From: an uncultured Gammaproteobacteria bacterium
GTDB lineage: Bacteria; Pseudomonadota; Gammaproteobacteria; GCA-002705445; GCA-002716945
Direction of reading: 5' to 3'
NCBI GenBank assembly: GCA_902632305.1
Contig: CACPCG010000004.1
Location: forward strand, 1-64,000
Length of the DNA: 64,000 bases
Shown piece by piece: positions 8,484 to 17,336 of this stretch; position 1 is the stretch's first letter; each line of letters starts with the position of its first letter. The position numbers and the translations under genes were made by a program. A model generated the notes under the pieces. It worked only from the letters and a program-made list of their open reading frames with translations, was not told the DNA's origin and did not search any database.

Positions 8484-8503
8484 TGTGGTTAACTTGTGGA
8501 AAA
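8484..8503. promoter_or_regulatory. Pair of DnaA-box-like 9-mers upstream of nrdA
   Basis: TGTGGTTAA (8484-8492) and TGTGGAAAA (8495-8503) each differ at one position from the DnaA box complement TGTGNATAA. They are 11 bp apart, one helical turn, on the same strand. E. coli nrdAB is DnaA-controlled, so the position is plausible, but one-mismatch sites are common in AT-rich DNA. Confidence 0.3.
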
Positions 8504-8551
8504 CCTGTAGACACTTGATTATAAGATTTTAGTAATATACTAATATTATGA

Positions 8552-9943
8552 TTACATGAGTATTGTTGCGATACCAAGTAAAGAAATAAATCCAATTATA
8601 TCTGTGATTGTAGTCAATATGACACCACCAGCAATTGCAGGATCGATATTTAATTTCCTCAGGATTAGTGGTAACGTAACACCACTGATAGCACCAATAA
8701 TAAGATTAACAAGTAAAGCTACCGCAACTACAAAAGCTAAAAAAACACTCTCGAACCATAAATAAGTAACCGTCGCTACAACGGATGACCATAGTAACCC
8801 GTTTAAAAATCCAATTGAAGTCTCCTTCAGGATGAGTAATTTAGAATTCGAAGCACCTATTTGATTGGTTGCCTGTGTTCTTATTACAAGAGCGAGGCTT
8901 TGCATCCCTGCTATGCCACCCATACTCGCCACTATGGGCATAAGTATCGCAAGAGCAACAACTTTTTCAATTGTAGCCTCAAAAATACCAACAGCTGTAG
9001 CTGCAAGAATAGCAGTGATTAGATTTGCACCTAACCAAAGCGTTCTTCTCTTAGTACTTTGAAATATGGGGGCAAAAATATCATCTTCCTTATTCAAACC
9101 CGCCATATTAAGGACTGAATCATCAGCTTCATCCCTAATAACATCTACTACATCATCAATTGTTATCCTACCAAGAAGTATTCCATCAATGTCAACTACA
9201 GCTGCAGAGACTAAATCATGATCCTCGAATATCTTGGCTACTTCGTGTTCATGAGCGTCTGGTCTGATAATATTTTTATCCTCTGTCATAATGTCCGAAA
9301 CGAGTGCAGAGGGTTTAGCTACTAAGAGTGTTTGAACTGACACATATCCGAAATATCTATTCATAATGTCGGTAACGAAAACATTATCAGTCTGTTCAGG
9401 CAATTCTCCAAGTTTTCTTAAGTATCTCAATAACACCTCAACTGTTACATTAGATCTGATATTGATAGTGTCAGTATTCATTAAACCACCTGCGGTATCA
9501 TCTGGAAATGATAGTACTTTCTCTAATCTGTCTTGATTTTGCTTATCAAGACTATTAACTGCTTTTTGAATTAAATTTTTTGGAAGTGATTTTATGATAT
9601 CTGCTAAATCATCTGTATCAAGATTTTCTGCAATCTTTGCTAAACCTTCAGTTCCACCCTCATCGATTAACTCATCTAGTAAGTTTCCTCTTATCTCCTC
9701 ACTTAACTCTGCAAGCGTTTCACCTTTGTTTTCATTAGAAACCAATTTCCATATGAGGTCTCTTCTGTTTCTTGGCGAGCTTTCTATAACATCAGCAATC
9801 TCAGATGGATAAAGAGAGTTAAGCAAATTCCTTGCTTGAATAATTGCACCACTATCGAGTACCTCAGATAACTGGTCTAAGGTGAGTGCGTCTTGTTTTT
9901 GCTCTAATTTTGCTTCCATGAAACCATTATGCTCTTTAAACAC
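8552..9943 (-). CDS. mgtE: Magnesium transporter MgtE
   Basis: Mg2+-gated channel/transporter of the inner membrane (463 aa). The cytosolic N domain of helical repeats (about 15-140, including the FPDDTAGGLMNTD motif) is followed by two CBS domains (about 140-270; TDIMN, SDIMTEDK, GRITIDDVVDVI) and five C-terminal membrane helices (about 300-463) with the conserved MPIVASMGGIAGMQS pore segment. Length matches the family. The reading frame extends to a GTG at 9943, but an ATG at 9919 (MEAKLEQKQ) is an equally plausible start; neither has a strong Shine-Dalgarno. It lies alone between the porin and the nrd operon. Confidence 0.95.
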   Translation of the reverse strand: MFKEHNGFMEAKLEQKQDALTLDQLSEVLDSGAIIQARNLLNSLYPSEIADVIESSPRNRRDLIWKLVSNENKGETLAELSEEIRGNLLDELIDEGGTEGLAKIAENLDTDDLADIIKSLPKNLIQKAVNSLDKQNQDRLEKVLSFPDDTAGGLMNTDTINIRSNVTVEVLLRYLRKLGELPEQTDNVFVTDIMNRYFGYVSVQTLLVAKPSALVSDIMTEDKNIIRPDAHEHEVAKIFEDHDLVSAAVVDIDGILLGRITIDDVVDVIRDEADDSVLNMAGLNKEDDIFAPIFQSTKRRTLWLGANLITAILAATAVGIFEATIEKVVALAILMPIVASMGGIAGMQSLALVIRTQATNQIGASNSKLLILKETSIGFLNGLLWSSVVATVTYLWFESVFLAFVVAVALLVNLIIGAISGVTLPLILRKLNIDPAIAGGVILTTITDIIGFISLLGIATILM

Positions 9944-10066
9944 TAGGTTTCAAATTTATTTGTTGGAAATTTTCTACTTATATGGTGTTTTCTATTTAAC
10001 GTGGGTTTGAGCAATAAGGAGTTAAATAATGTCATCCAAACCTCACCTTATGGGAATGTTTCTATT

Positions 10067-11176
10067 CTAGAAGTCGTGCCTCAACCCTATCAATGTTGAC
10101 TCGATATTATGATTTACACCATCGCCTGACCCAGCATCACTTTTAGAGTGACCTAAATAAACTCTTGATGTTTTTGATAATTTATAATACATGCCAATAT
10201 TATATCCATCTCTATCATAAGTTGGACCTTGCTTTGCATCAGTCTCAGCATATGAATATTGAAATTCCATTGGGCCTGTCTTATATCGAATACCATACCA
10301 GTTAGCCGTACCATCGTTGCCGGAGCCTGTAAACATCTTGCTATCAACTCCAATGTCTTCATGCATATACCATATCTTAATCTTATCTCCACTTTGAAGT
10401 TTTAAATCTTTTGTTAAAGTAACTTTTTCATTATAGTCTTGTCCTGAGCTATGACTGTCATCTGTATTTCTGGCATAGACAATACTCAAACCCGGTAGAA
10501 AAAAATTTTTGTATTCGATGCCTATTCCAGTATCTTTGTTGGTTATTGATGTATTCGGATCTTCTCCAAGACCGTACAAAGCGGCGAATCTGAAGTTACC
10601 TGATTTTAACTCATACAACATAGACTCTCGCCAATAAGAACTATGTGCCATGGATCCCTGAGAAATCATTCTTGTATCACGAGCTTGAGAAATCGTATCG
10701 TGAAAAATATCATGCTTAGCCAGATATTTGTATGGGGATTCAAGTGATCCGAATTTGAATTGACCAAATGGCGTTAATAAACCAACCCAACCTTGTTTCA
10801 AAACAAATGTATTACATGGTGATTTACCATTTGCATCACTATTACAATTTGTGCTGTTTGATGTTGCCCAACCATCAGAAATATCAATTGCATATTCTAC
10901 TTTGTAATTAAAAACATAACCATTACCTATAGTATTTTTACCTTTGACACCTACTCTTCCCATACCCTCGTCATCGCGAAGATTGGATATTTTTTTATTA
11001 TTACTGGTTGAATTATCGGAATTATCGTATTGAACAAATAATCTCCCATAAAAAATTGCACTTGAGCCTTTTCCTGTGGCTGCATATGTGTTTTCAGATG
11101 TCATCAATCCACCAACAAAACTAAGTGCGGGTATTGCAACTATTGTTATAAGTAGATGTTTGTATATTTCTCTCAT
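10067..11176 (-). CDS. Outer-membrane porin, probably phosphate-regulated
   Basis: General porin of the Gram-negative Porin_4/OmpC type, 369 aa. An N-terminal signal peptide (about residues 1-33, hydrophobic ITIVAIPALSFVGGL, likely cleavage near TYAA) precedes a barrel. Typical porin landmarks are GRLFVQYD near the start, GMGRVGVKGKNTIGNG, FVLKQGWVGLLTPFGQFKFGS, and the C-terminal GLRHDF ending in Phe for BAM assembly. A good AGGAAGAG Shine-Dalgarno precedes the ATG. It is the gene immediately after phoB, with a Pho-box-like direct repeat between them, so it is probably a PhoE/OprP-like route for phosphate under starvation. Anion selectivity cannot be read from the sequence. Confidence 0.85.
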   Translation of the reverse strand: MREIYKHLLITIVAIPALSFVGGLMTSENTYAATGKGSSAIFYGRLFVQYDNSDNSTSNNKKISNLRDDEGMGRVGVKGKNTIGNGYVFNYKVEYAIDISDGWATSNSTNCNSDANGKSPCNTFVLKQGWVGLLTPFGQFKFGSLESPYKYLAKHDIFHDTISQARDTRMISQGSMAHSSYWRESMLYELKSGNFRFAALYGLGEDPNTSITNKDTGIGIEYKNFFLPGLSIVYARNTDDSHSSGQDYNEKVTLTKDLKLQSGDKIKIWYMHEDIGVDSKMFTGSGNDGTANWYGIRYKTGPMEFQYSYAETDAKQGPTYDRDGYNIGMYYKLSKTSRVYLGHSKSDAGSGDGVNHNIESTLIGLRHDF

Positions 11177-11287
11177 TGTATCTCTTCCTATTTAAATTAT
11201 TGATCTAAGATATCAAAATCATAAATAGTATAAGGTTAATAGTAGTATGTTTTTATAAAAGTAATATGAAAGAATTAAGTATCAATT

Positions 11288-11305
11288 ATTACAAAAATGT
11301 TACAA
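11288..11305 (-). promoter_or_regulatory. Pho box upstream of porin
   Basis: On the minus strand TTGTAAC-ATTT-TTGTAAT is two 7-bp direct repeats with a 4-bp spacer (11-bp period), the architecture of PhoB-binding sites. It lies just after the phoB stop and about 110 bp before the porin start. Confidence 0.6.
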
Positions 11306-11312
11306 GGTAATA

Positions 11313-11999
11313 TTAATTTTTGTCATCGAGTGAATAGCCAGATGATCGTATGGTTCGTATTACCTTGCATTCTTCATTAACGCTCAAGGCTTTTCGTAAT
11401 CTTCTTATGTGTACATCTATAGTTCTATCTGTGATATAAACATTAGTGCCCCATACTGCATCAAGAAGTTGCTGTCTACTGTAAACCCTTCCTGGATTTT
11501 TCATTAAAAATTCTAAGATTCTATACTCCCTTGGTCCGAGCTTAGTTTCTTTGTCACAACAGTAAACTCTATGCATATCAGTATCCATAACTATATTTCC
11601 ATATTTAAGTTTAGATGTAACGTTTGATTCATTGCTTCTTCGCAATAGAGCGTTTATTCGTGCCAGTAACTCTTTTGGGCTGAAAGGTTTAATAAGATAA
11701 TCATCTGCACCATTGTCAAAGCCTTGAAGTAAATCCTCCTCTTCGCCTTTTGCTGTAAGCATTATTACTGGTATCCTTTGTATCTCTTTTTTAGATCTTA
11801 TAAATTTACAGATTTCTGTGCCCTCGATGTCAGGCAACATTCTATCTAGCAATATTAGGTCAGGCTTCAACTCCTGAATTTTGAGCATACCGTCATATCC
11901 ATTTAACGAAAAATCAAATTTATATCCAGCAGATTTAATATTGTATTCAAGTAAGGAGACCAATGATTCTTCATCTTCAATAGAGAAAATGGTTTTCAC
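11313..11999 (-). CDS. phoB: Phosphate regulon response regulator PhoB
   Basis: OmpR-family response regulator (228 aa). Receiver domain about 1-115 with acidic pocket E8/D9, phosphoacceptor D52 (LLDRMLPD) and the conserved lysine in DYLIKPF. The C-terminal winged-helix DNA-binding domain (about 130-225) contains LGPREYRILEFLM, VYSRQQLLDAVWG and RTIDVHIRRLRKAL. It activates Pho-box promoters when phosphorylated by PhoR. It is the last regulatory gene of the phoR-pstSCAB-phoU-phoB unit and overlaps phoU by 4 bp, so it is co-transcribed with the transporter it controls. Confidence 0.96.
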   Translation of the reverse strand: MKTIFSIEDEESLVSLLEYNIKSAGYKFDFSLNGYDGMLKIQELKPDLILLDRMLPDIEGTEICKFIRSKKEIQRIPVIMLTAKGEEEDLLQGFDNGADDYLIKPFSPKELLARINALLRRSNESNVTSKLKYGNIVMDTDMHRVYCCDKETKLGPREYRILEFLMKNPGRVYSRQQLLDAVWGTNVYITDRTIDVHIRRLRKALSVNEECKVIRTIRSSGYSLDDKN

Positions 12000-12697
12000 T
12001 GCTCTGATTCACCTTTTGGTCTTGGGGTTGTAAGAATTTCACCAGTGACAGTATAAAATATTTCTTCTGCAATGTTAGTTATATGATCACCCGCTCTCTC
12101 TATAGTTTTTATGGTGAAAAGTAATTTGGTATTCGCTAATGTCTTAATCTTATTCGGTTTACTTTTGATATCTTCTATTATTTGGTTATAAATCATCTGA
12201 TAGTGCTGATCTATAGCTGCATCAGCATTTCTAACTTCTAAAGCTTTATCTTTGTTTTTTGTGACGTAAGCATCAATTACACGTTTGAGCTGACCCTGAA
12301 CCATGACTGTCATTCTTAAGATTTCATTTTTTATTTCTGCTGGTGGAATTTCTTCCAGAGCCTGAATTCTCAGGGAAATATTTTTACAATAATCGCCTAA
12401 TCTCTCTAAGTCTGTTGATATCTTAAGTGCGGTTAAACCCTCTCTGAGATCTATTGCCATAGGAGATCGCAAAGTTATAAAAGTTATAACCTGATCTCTA
12501 ATCTTTCCATCAAATTCGTCTAGCTTCGGTTCATTTTCTAGGACATCCTCAACTGTGGATGCGGAACCTGTATCTATGATGTGATGAAGGAGTTTATATT
12601 GCTCCTCAACTAATGTAGCCATTTTAGTTACTGATCTTCTTATTGATGCAATATCATCATCAAATGATGAAACTATATGACCGCTCTGTTCACTCAT
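11996..12697 (-). CDS. phoU: Phosphate signalling protein PhoU
   Basis: Cytoplasmic regulator (233 aa) linking PstSCAB activity to PhoR, keeping the kinase off when phosphate is plentiful. Two tandem PhoU three-helix repeats are visible, at about 15-105 and 115-210, each with the E/DxxxD metal-binding pattern (LEDVL..EPKLDEFDGKI; VRNADAAIDQHY) and ERLGDYCKNIS / ERAGDHITNIAEE signatures. Length and domain plan are standard. It overlaps phoB by 4 bp and follows pstB by 40 bp. Confidence 0.96.
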   Translation of the reverse strand: MSEQSGHIVSSFDDDIASIRRSVTKMATLVEEQYKLLHHIIDTGSASTVEDVLENEPKLDEFDGKIRDQVITFITLRSPMAIDLREGLTALKISTDLERLGDYCKNISLRIQALEEIPPAEIKNEILRMTVMVQGQLKRVIDAYVTKNKDKALEVRNADAAIDQHYQMIYNQIIEDIKSKPNKIKTLANTKLLFTIKTIERAGDHITNIAEEIFYTVTGEILTTPRPKGESEQ

Positions 12698-12737
12698 ATG
12701 ACTTACCTCTCATTGAATTATATCAATAATCATTATT

Positions 12738-13502
12738 TTAACCAATTCTACCAGTTATATAATCTTGAGTTTTTGCATGTTCTGGATTAGAAAAAATATT
12801 CTTTGTGAGTCCAGTTTCCACAAGCTCACCCATGTGCATGTAAGCTGTTCTATTAGACACTCTTGCTGCTTGTTGCATTGAATGTGTAACTATAACAATT
12901 GTATATTTCTCTTTAAGCTCCTCAATCAATTCTTCAATTTTTGCAGTTGCAATCGGGTCAAGAGCTGAGCAAGGTTCATCCATTAAAATTATTTCAGGAT
13001 TCACAGCAAGAGCTCTTGCAATACAGAGTCTTTGTTGCTGACCACCTGAAAGCCCAGTACCTGGTTCGAATAACCTATCTTTAACTTCGTTAAATAATCC
13101 TGCTTTTTGTAAACTCGATACAACAATTTCATCTAAATCATCTTTATTTTTATACATACCGTGAAGTTTAGGGCCATATGCAATATTGTCATAAACTGAT
13201 TTTGGGAAAGGATTAGGTTTTTGGAATACCATCCCAACCCTTGTTCTTAAACTCACAGGGTCTGTAGATGTATCATTTATATTCTTCCCATCAATCAAGA
13301 CTTCTCCATCGTATTTACAAATTTCTACTAAATCATTCATTCTATTAAAACACTTAATGAGAGTTGATTTACCGCAACCAGATGGTCCAATTAATGAAGT
13401 GACTTCATTCGAAAAGATATTTAAATTTATATCAAACAATGCCTGTTTTTTTCCATAGAAAACATTTAAATTTTTAACTGCTATTTTTAAAGACTCACTC
13501 AT
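12738..13502 (-). CDS. pstB: Phosphate ABC transporter ATP-binding protein PstB
   Basis: ATPase that energises high-affinity phosphate import (254 aa). Walker [10 protein letters not shown] at 39-47, Q-loop in [12 protein letters not shown] signature LSGGQQQR at 151-158 and Walker B ILMDEP near 172-177, followed by the SALDP D-loop and the H-loop in [12 protein letters not shown] and [12 protein letters not shown] are characteristic of PstB rather than other ABC ATPases. It lies 10 bp after pstA. Confidence 0.97.
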   Translation of the reverse strand: MSESLKIAVKNLNVFYGKKQALFDINLNIFSNEVTSLIGPSGCGKSTLIKCFNRMNDLVEICKYDGEVLIDGKNINDTSTDPVSLRTRVGMVFQKPNPFPKSVYDNIAYGPKLHGMYKNKDDLDEIVVSSLQKAGLFNEVKDRLFEPGTGLSGGQQQRLCIARALAVNPEIILMDEPCSALDPIATAKIEELIEELKEKYTIVIVTHSMQQAARVSNRTAYMHMGELVETGLTKNIFSNPEHAKTQDYITGRIG

Positions 13503-13512
13503 AAGTTCTTTA

Positions 13513-14730
13513 TCACCATTTTTTTTCTAATTTCTTTCTTAAATACACTGCAGTAATATTTAATAAAAATAAAAATATCAGTAGTACTATTATAGCTGCA
13601 GATGTGCGTTCAACAAAAGCACGTTCAGGACTATCCTGCCATAAAAATATTTGTACCGGGAGCGCAGTAGATGCATCTAACGGTCCTTGAGGAATATCGA
13701 CAATGAATGCCACCATCCCTATCATCAGTAGAGGTGCTGTTTCTCCAATTGCTCTAGCAATACCTATTATCGTCCCAGTCAATATACCTGGCATTGCAAG
13801 CGGTAAAGTAAAATTAAATATGGTTTGAACTTTACTTGACCCTAGGCCTATAGATGCCTCCTCAATTGACGGAGGAACTGACTTGATTGCAGATCTTGAG
13901 GCAATTACGATGGTTGGAAGCGTCATCAAACCTAGTGTAAGCCCTCCAACTAAAGACGCAGAACGGGGTAATTCAAAAAAGTTCAGAAAAATAGCTAACC
14001 CTAGTAAACCAAATACAATTGAAGGCACGGCAGCTAAATTATTAATATTAGTCTCGATTAAATCAGAGAAAGCGTTTTGTTTTGTTAACTTCTCTAGATA
14101 AATTGCAGTTAAGACACCTAGAGGAAAAGAAGTTACAAAAGCAATAAGGATGGCAAATAGTGATCCATAAATAGCTCCTAGGATACCAGCCATTTCAGGA
14201 TTCCTGCTATCTGCTGAACCAAGAAGATATCTGTTAAATTGAAGTTCTATAAGATTCATTTTCACGAATTCGTCTACAAACTTCATCTGACTAGGTTTAA
14301 TTCTACCTGCGCTGTTGCCTTGTCTAGTCACAGTGCCTTTAAAGTACATATCTAAATCATCAGATGCCAAAAAGTAATAATACCCATCAATCACATCACC
14401 ATCATATGCTTTAAGCATTTCCTCAAATTCAATATAAGCTCCAGGGCTGAATAAAGAATAGAGATTTTTCTTATCAGACCTACTCTGAGCCTCAGGAAAC
14501 ATATTTCTTAGATTTTTTCGAAGAGTTGACCTTGCATCTAGCTCTGCTAAATTTTCACCTTTCTCAATTTGAATCTTGACTCCTAGATAGGTTTGATTAA
14601 ATGCGCTAAAACCTGTGCTAAATATTTTAAATAACAGAATCAAGAGTAAAAAAATGGCAAGACCTACAGCCAGTAAACCGTAAAATTGGAATCTTTTTTC
14701 ACTCTTATTTCTCTGTATGATATTACTCAT
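13513..14730 (-). CDS. pstA: Phosphate ABC transporter permease PstA (long form)
   Basis: Inner-membrane permease of the PstSCAB system. At 405 aa it is about 110 residues longer than E. coli PstA; the extra N-terminal part (one membrane helix at ~18-42 then a periplasmic region to ~175) resembles the DUF3333 extension found in many alphaproteobacterial and marine PstA proteins. The C-terminal half has the usual six-helix permease core with the ATPase-coupling loop [21 protein letters not shown]. It overlaps pstC by 8 bp. Confidence 0.94.
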   Translation of the reverse strand: MSNIIQRNKSEKRFQFYGLLAVGLAIFLLLILLFKIFSTGFSAFNQTYLGVKIQIEKGENLAELDARSTLRKNLRNMFPEAQSRSDKKNLYSLFSPGAYIEFEEMLKAYDGDVIDGYYYFLASDDLDMYFKGTVTRQGNSAGRIKPSQMKFVDEFVKMNLIELQFNRYLLGSADSRNPEMAGILGAIYGSLFAILIAFVTSFPLGVLTAIYLEKLTKQNAFSDLIETNINNLAAVPSIVFGLLGLAIFLNFFELPRSASLVGGLTLGLMTLPTIVIASRSAIKSVPPSIEEASIGLGSSKVQTIFNFTLPLAMPGILTGTIIGIARAIGETAPLLMIGMVAFIVDIPQGPLDASTALPVQIFLWQDSPERAFVERTSAAIIVLLIFLFLLNITAVYLRKKLEKKW

Positions 14731-16099
14731 ATTGCTCTCTAAATTTCTTCACAATAGATAGTGAAATTATATTAAGTATCAAAGTAAGAAAGAATAAGAC
14801 GAATGCAAGTGCGAATGCAGACATGGTTTTAGGACTATCAAATTCTTGATCACCAGTAAGGAGGCCGACAATTTGGACGGTAACTGTTGTCACTGCGTTA
14901 AAAGGGTTTGCAGTAAGATTTGCCGCGAAACCAGCTGCCATCACCACAATCATTGTCTCCCCTATTGCCCTTGAGAAAGCTAATAAAAAACTTCCTACTA
15001 TTCCATGAAACGAAGCTGGAATAATTACTCTTGTTGTTGTCTCTGATAATGTAGCGCCCATTGCCAAAGAACCCTCTTTCAATGACCTAGGCACAGCCGA
15101 TAATGAATCATCCGTCAACGATGCAATGAAAGGTATTATCATAATACCCAAAACTGATCCCGCTATTAAAGCACTCTCTGAACTAAAGCCATCAATATTA
15201 AAAAAAATACCTAAATCTCTAAAAAATGGACCCACGGTTATAACTGCAAAGAAGCCATAAACGACAGTCGGAATGCCTGCTAGTACTTCAATAATTGGTT
15301 TTGCATATGATCGAGCTCTATTGGAAGCATATTGAGATAGGTAGATTGCAGAAAATAAACCAATTGGCCCAGCAACTAACATAGCTATTAATGATATTAA
15401 CAAAGTACCTGTAAATACCGGAACTGCTCCAAAGCTTCCTGATGACCCGACTTGACCTTCTCTAATTGACATCTGCGGACTCCAATGCGTTCCAAATAGA
15501 AATTCTGTGATTGCAACTGATTCAAAAAAACGAAGGGTTTCAAATAACAATGATAATACAATTCCAAGCGTAATAAAGATGGCAAATATTGATGCATATT
15601 TCATTGTTCTGATTACAATGTCTTCGACTAAATCACGTGCTTTAAATTTAGCGGTGACTAAATTTAGTGAATATCTGAATGCAATAAGAGTAATGATTAC
15701 TATCACAATAGACTTCAATGCTAAACTCATTTTAGTAGAAGTCTCATAGTACTCGACTGCAGCAGAAAAATTAGAATGATTCATCAGGGTATCACTAGCA
15801 CCAGCCACAAAACTTTTTACACCAGAAACGTAAAAGTTTATCTTATATGGATCAACAACATCAGAAAAGTATGACTCAAGGTTGCTTTTAAATATTGAAT
15901 TCTCAAGCCAAGACCAAAGAAATAATAGAATAATTGCAGGTACAATTGTTAGTATTGCGGAAAAGAGACCATGGTAATGTGGCTGTGAATGAACATCTAG
16001 AGGGTTTATAACGTTCAAAGCCGATGCTTTTCTTTTGCTTAAGAAAAAACTGTAAGCAGTTAAGCCGAGTATTGTTAATATTAAAAATTCAATGGTCAT
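14723..16099 (-). CDS. pstC: Phosphate ABC transporter permease PstC (long form)
   Basis: Second membrane permease subunit of the phosphate importer (458 aa against ~320 in E. coli). The extra N-terminal portion, with membrane helices at about 2-20 and 48-68 and a periplasmic stretch, corresponds to the PstC N-terminal extension paired with long PstA proteins. The core carries FGAVPVFTGTLLIS, PTVVYGFFAV and the coupling loop KEGSLAMGATLSETTTRVIIP, and ends with PKTMSAFALAFVLFFLTLILN. The 123-bp gap to pstS contains only a weak Pho-box-like repeat. Confidence 0.94.
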   Translation of the reverse strand: MTIEFLILTILGLTAYSFFLSKRKASALNVINPLDVHSQPHYHGLFSAILTIVPAIILLFLWSWLENSIFKSNLESYFSDVVDPYKINFYVSGVKSFVAGASDTLMNHSNFSAAVEYYETSTKMSLALKSIVIVIITLIAFRYSLNLVTAKFKARDLVEDIVIRTMKYASIFAIFITLGIVLSLLFETLRFFESVAITEFLFGTHWSPQMSIREGQVGSSGSFGAVPVFTGTLLISLIAMLVAGPIGLFSAIYLSQYASNRARSYAKPIIEVLAGIPTVVYGFFAVITVGPFFRDLGIFFNIDGFSSESALIAGSVLGIMIIPFIASLTDDSLSAVPRSLKEGSLAMGATLSETTTRVIIPASFHGIVGSFLLAFSRAIGETMIVVMAAGFAANLTANPFNAVTTVTVQIVGLLTGDQEFDSPKTMSAFALAFVLFFLTLILNIISLSIVKKFREQYE

Positions 16100-16125
16100 A
16101 TATATTTCATCATTAGAAATATATT

Positions 16126-16143
16126 ATTCACTAATTGTTACAA
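16126..16143 (-). promoter_or_regulatory. Weak Pho-box-like repeat upstream of pstC
   Basis: Minus strand TTGTAAC-AATT-AGTGAAT has one good 7-mer, identical to that before the porin, and one poor one at the right 11-bp period. It could provide an internal pstCAB promoter. Confidence 0.3.
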
Positions 16144-16222
16144 ATATATTAAATGTCTTAATTATCTGTAAATTGTTATACAATATCGCAAATATTGGTA
16201 TATTAACGCTTCCTCTTCCTAT

Positions 16223-17254
16223 CTAATACTGTATGTTAGCTAGGCTTTTACTGTCTTTTTGGAATTTAGCACGTATTGTTTTGGGCATTGGTATAAGACC
16301 ATTATCTAACAAATAGCCCTCATCTCCAATCGCATTCTCACTCATGAATTCTGCCATATATTCTTCAATACCTGGAATAGACCCTATGTGATCCTTCTTC
16401 ACGTAAAAAAATAATGAGCGTGAAACTTTGTATTCTCCAGAAGCTATTGTCTCAAAAGTCGGGTTTATGCCATCAACAACTGCTCCTTTAACCGAGTCTG
16501 TGTTTTGTTCTAAAAAACTAAACCCAAAAATACCAACGGCATTTGGGTTACTGACAAGTTTTTGAATTATAAGATTATCATTTTCCCCAGTTTCGATATA
16601 TCTTCCATCTTCACGTATGGTGTAGCATAACTTCTTCCATGAAGATTTATCTTTCTTCTTAAAAGCTTTTATCCAAGGGATAGTGTTACATCCACCTCCA
16701 AGAGCTAATTCAACAAATGCATCTCGTGTTCCTGATGTTGGAGGAGGTCCGTAAACTTCGATTTTAATATCTGGTAAAGATGAATTTACGTCTCTCCATG
16801 TCACAGATTCGTTGACACATGTAACTTCATCTTTCATTCCGCATGGTACTTTTGCTGCTAGTGCTAGATATAAGTCCTTCCTAGAGATGTTAAAGGAAGG
16901 CCCATTATTAGAATTAGCTACAACAATACCGTCAAATCCAATTTTGTGTTCTATAATATCGCTGATTCCATTTTCCGCGCACAAACTAATTTCACTCTTT
17001 TTTATTCTTCTTGAAGCATTGGTTACATCAGGTGTAGAGGGGCCTTTACCTGAGCAGAATAACTTTAGTCCTCCCCCAGAACCAGTTGATTCAATAATTG
17101 GCGTCTTAAATCCATTATTTGCTCTTCCAAAAGTTTCTGCAACGACTGTGGCAAACGGATAAACGGTTGACGAACCTACAATCCTTATAGTGTCTCTAGC
17201 TTCAGCTGGTAATGTCATAACTAATAAAACTAGAAACAGTGAAATTTTATTCAT
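16223..17254 (-). CDS. pstS: Periplasmic phosphate-binding protein PstS
   Basis: Substrate-binding component of the high-affinity phosphate transporter. A signal peptide (MNKISLFLVLLVMTLPAEA, cleavage before RDTIRIVGSST) is followed by the PBP-like phosphate-binding fold with the SSTVYPFA, ESTGSGGG, NASRRIKKSE and PPPTSGTRDAF phosphate-contact loops. I start it at the ATG at 17254; an in-frame GTG at 17263 overlaps the GGAG Shine-Dalgarno that serves this ATG, so it is unlikely to be used. At about 343 aa it matches the PstS branch with the GTRDAFVEL motif. A Pho-box-like repeat lies directly upstream in the short gap after phoR. Confidence 0.95.
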   Translation of the reverse strand: MNKISLFLVLLVMTLPAEARDTIRIVGSSTVYPFATVVAETFGRANNGFKTPIIESTGSGGGLKLFCSGKGPSTPDVTNASRRIKKSEISLCAENGISDIIEHKIGFDGIVVANSNNGPSFNISRKDLYLALAAKVPCGMKDEVTCVNESVTWRDVNSSLPDIKIEVYGPPPTSGTRDAFVELALGGGCNTIPWIKAFKKKDKSSWKKLCYTIREDGRYIETGENDNLIIQKLVSNPNAVGIFGFSFLEQNTDSVKGAVVDGINPTFETIASGEYKVSRSLFFYVKKDHIGSIPGIEEYMAEFMSENAIGDEGYLLDNGLIPMPKTIRAKFQKDSKSLANIQY

Positions 17255-17313
17255 TATTATCACTCCAAAAAAAATTAACTTCTATTATTACAAATAATTT
17301 AAATTAAACACAA

Positions 17314-17331
17314 ATGAACCTTTTGTTACAG
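17314..17331 (-). promoter_or_regulatory. Pho box upstream of pstS
   Basis: Minus strand CTGTAAC-AAAA-GGTTCAT is two related 7-mers with a 4-bp spacer, the PhoB site geometry, about 60 bp before the pstS ATG and immediately after the phoR stop. Confidence 0.5.
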
Positions 17332-17336
17332 ATTTG

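Noticed and set aside
9944-10066. Possible terminator between porin and mgtE
   Set aside because: I looked for a GC stem followed by a T run on the minus strand and found no convincing hairpin; the 123 bp hold nothing I can name.
16812-17162. 116-codon plus-strand ORF inside pstS
   Set aside because: Antisense shadow of PstS phosphate-binding motifs; no ribosome-binding site or promoter.
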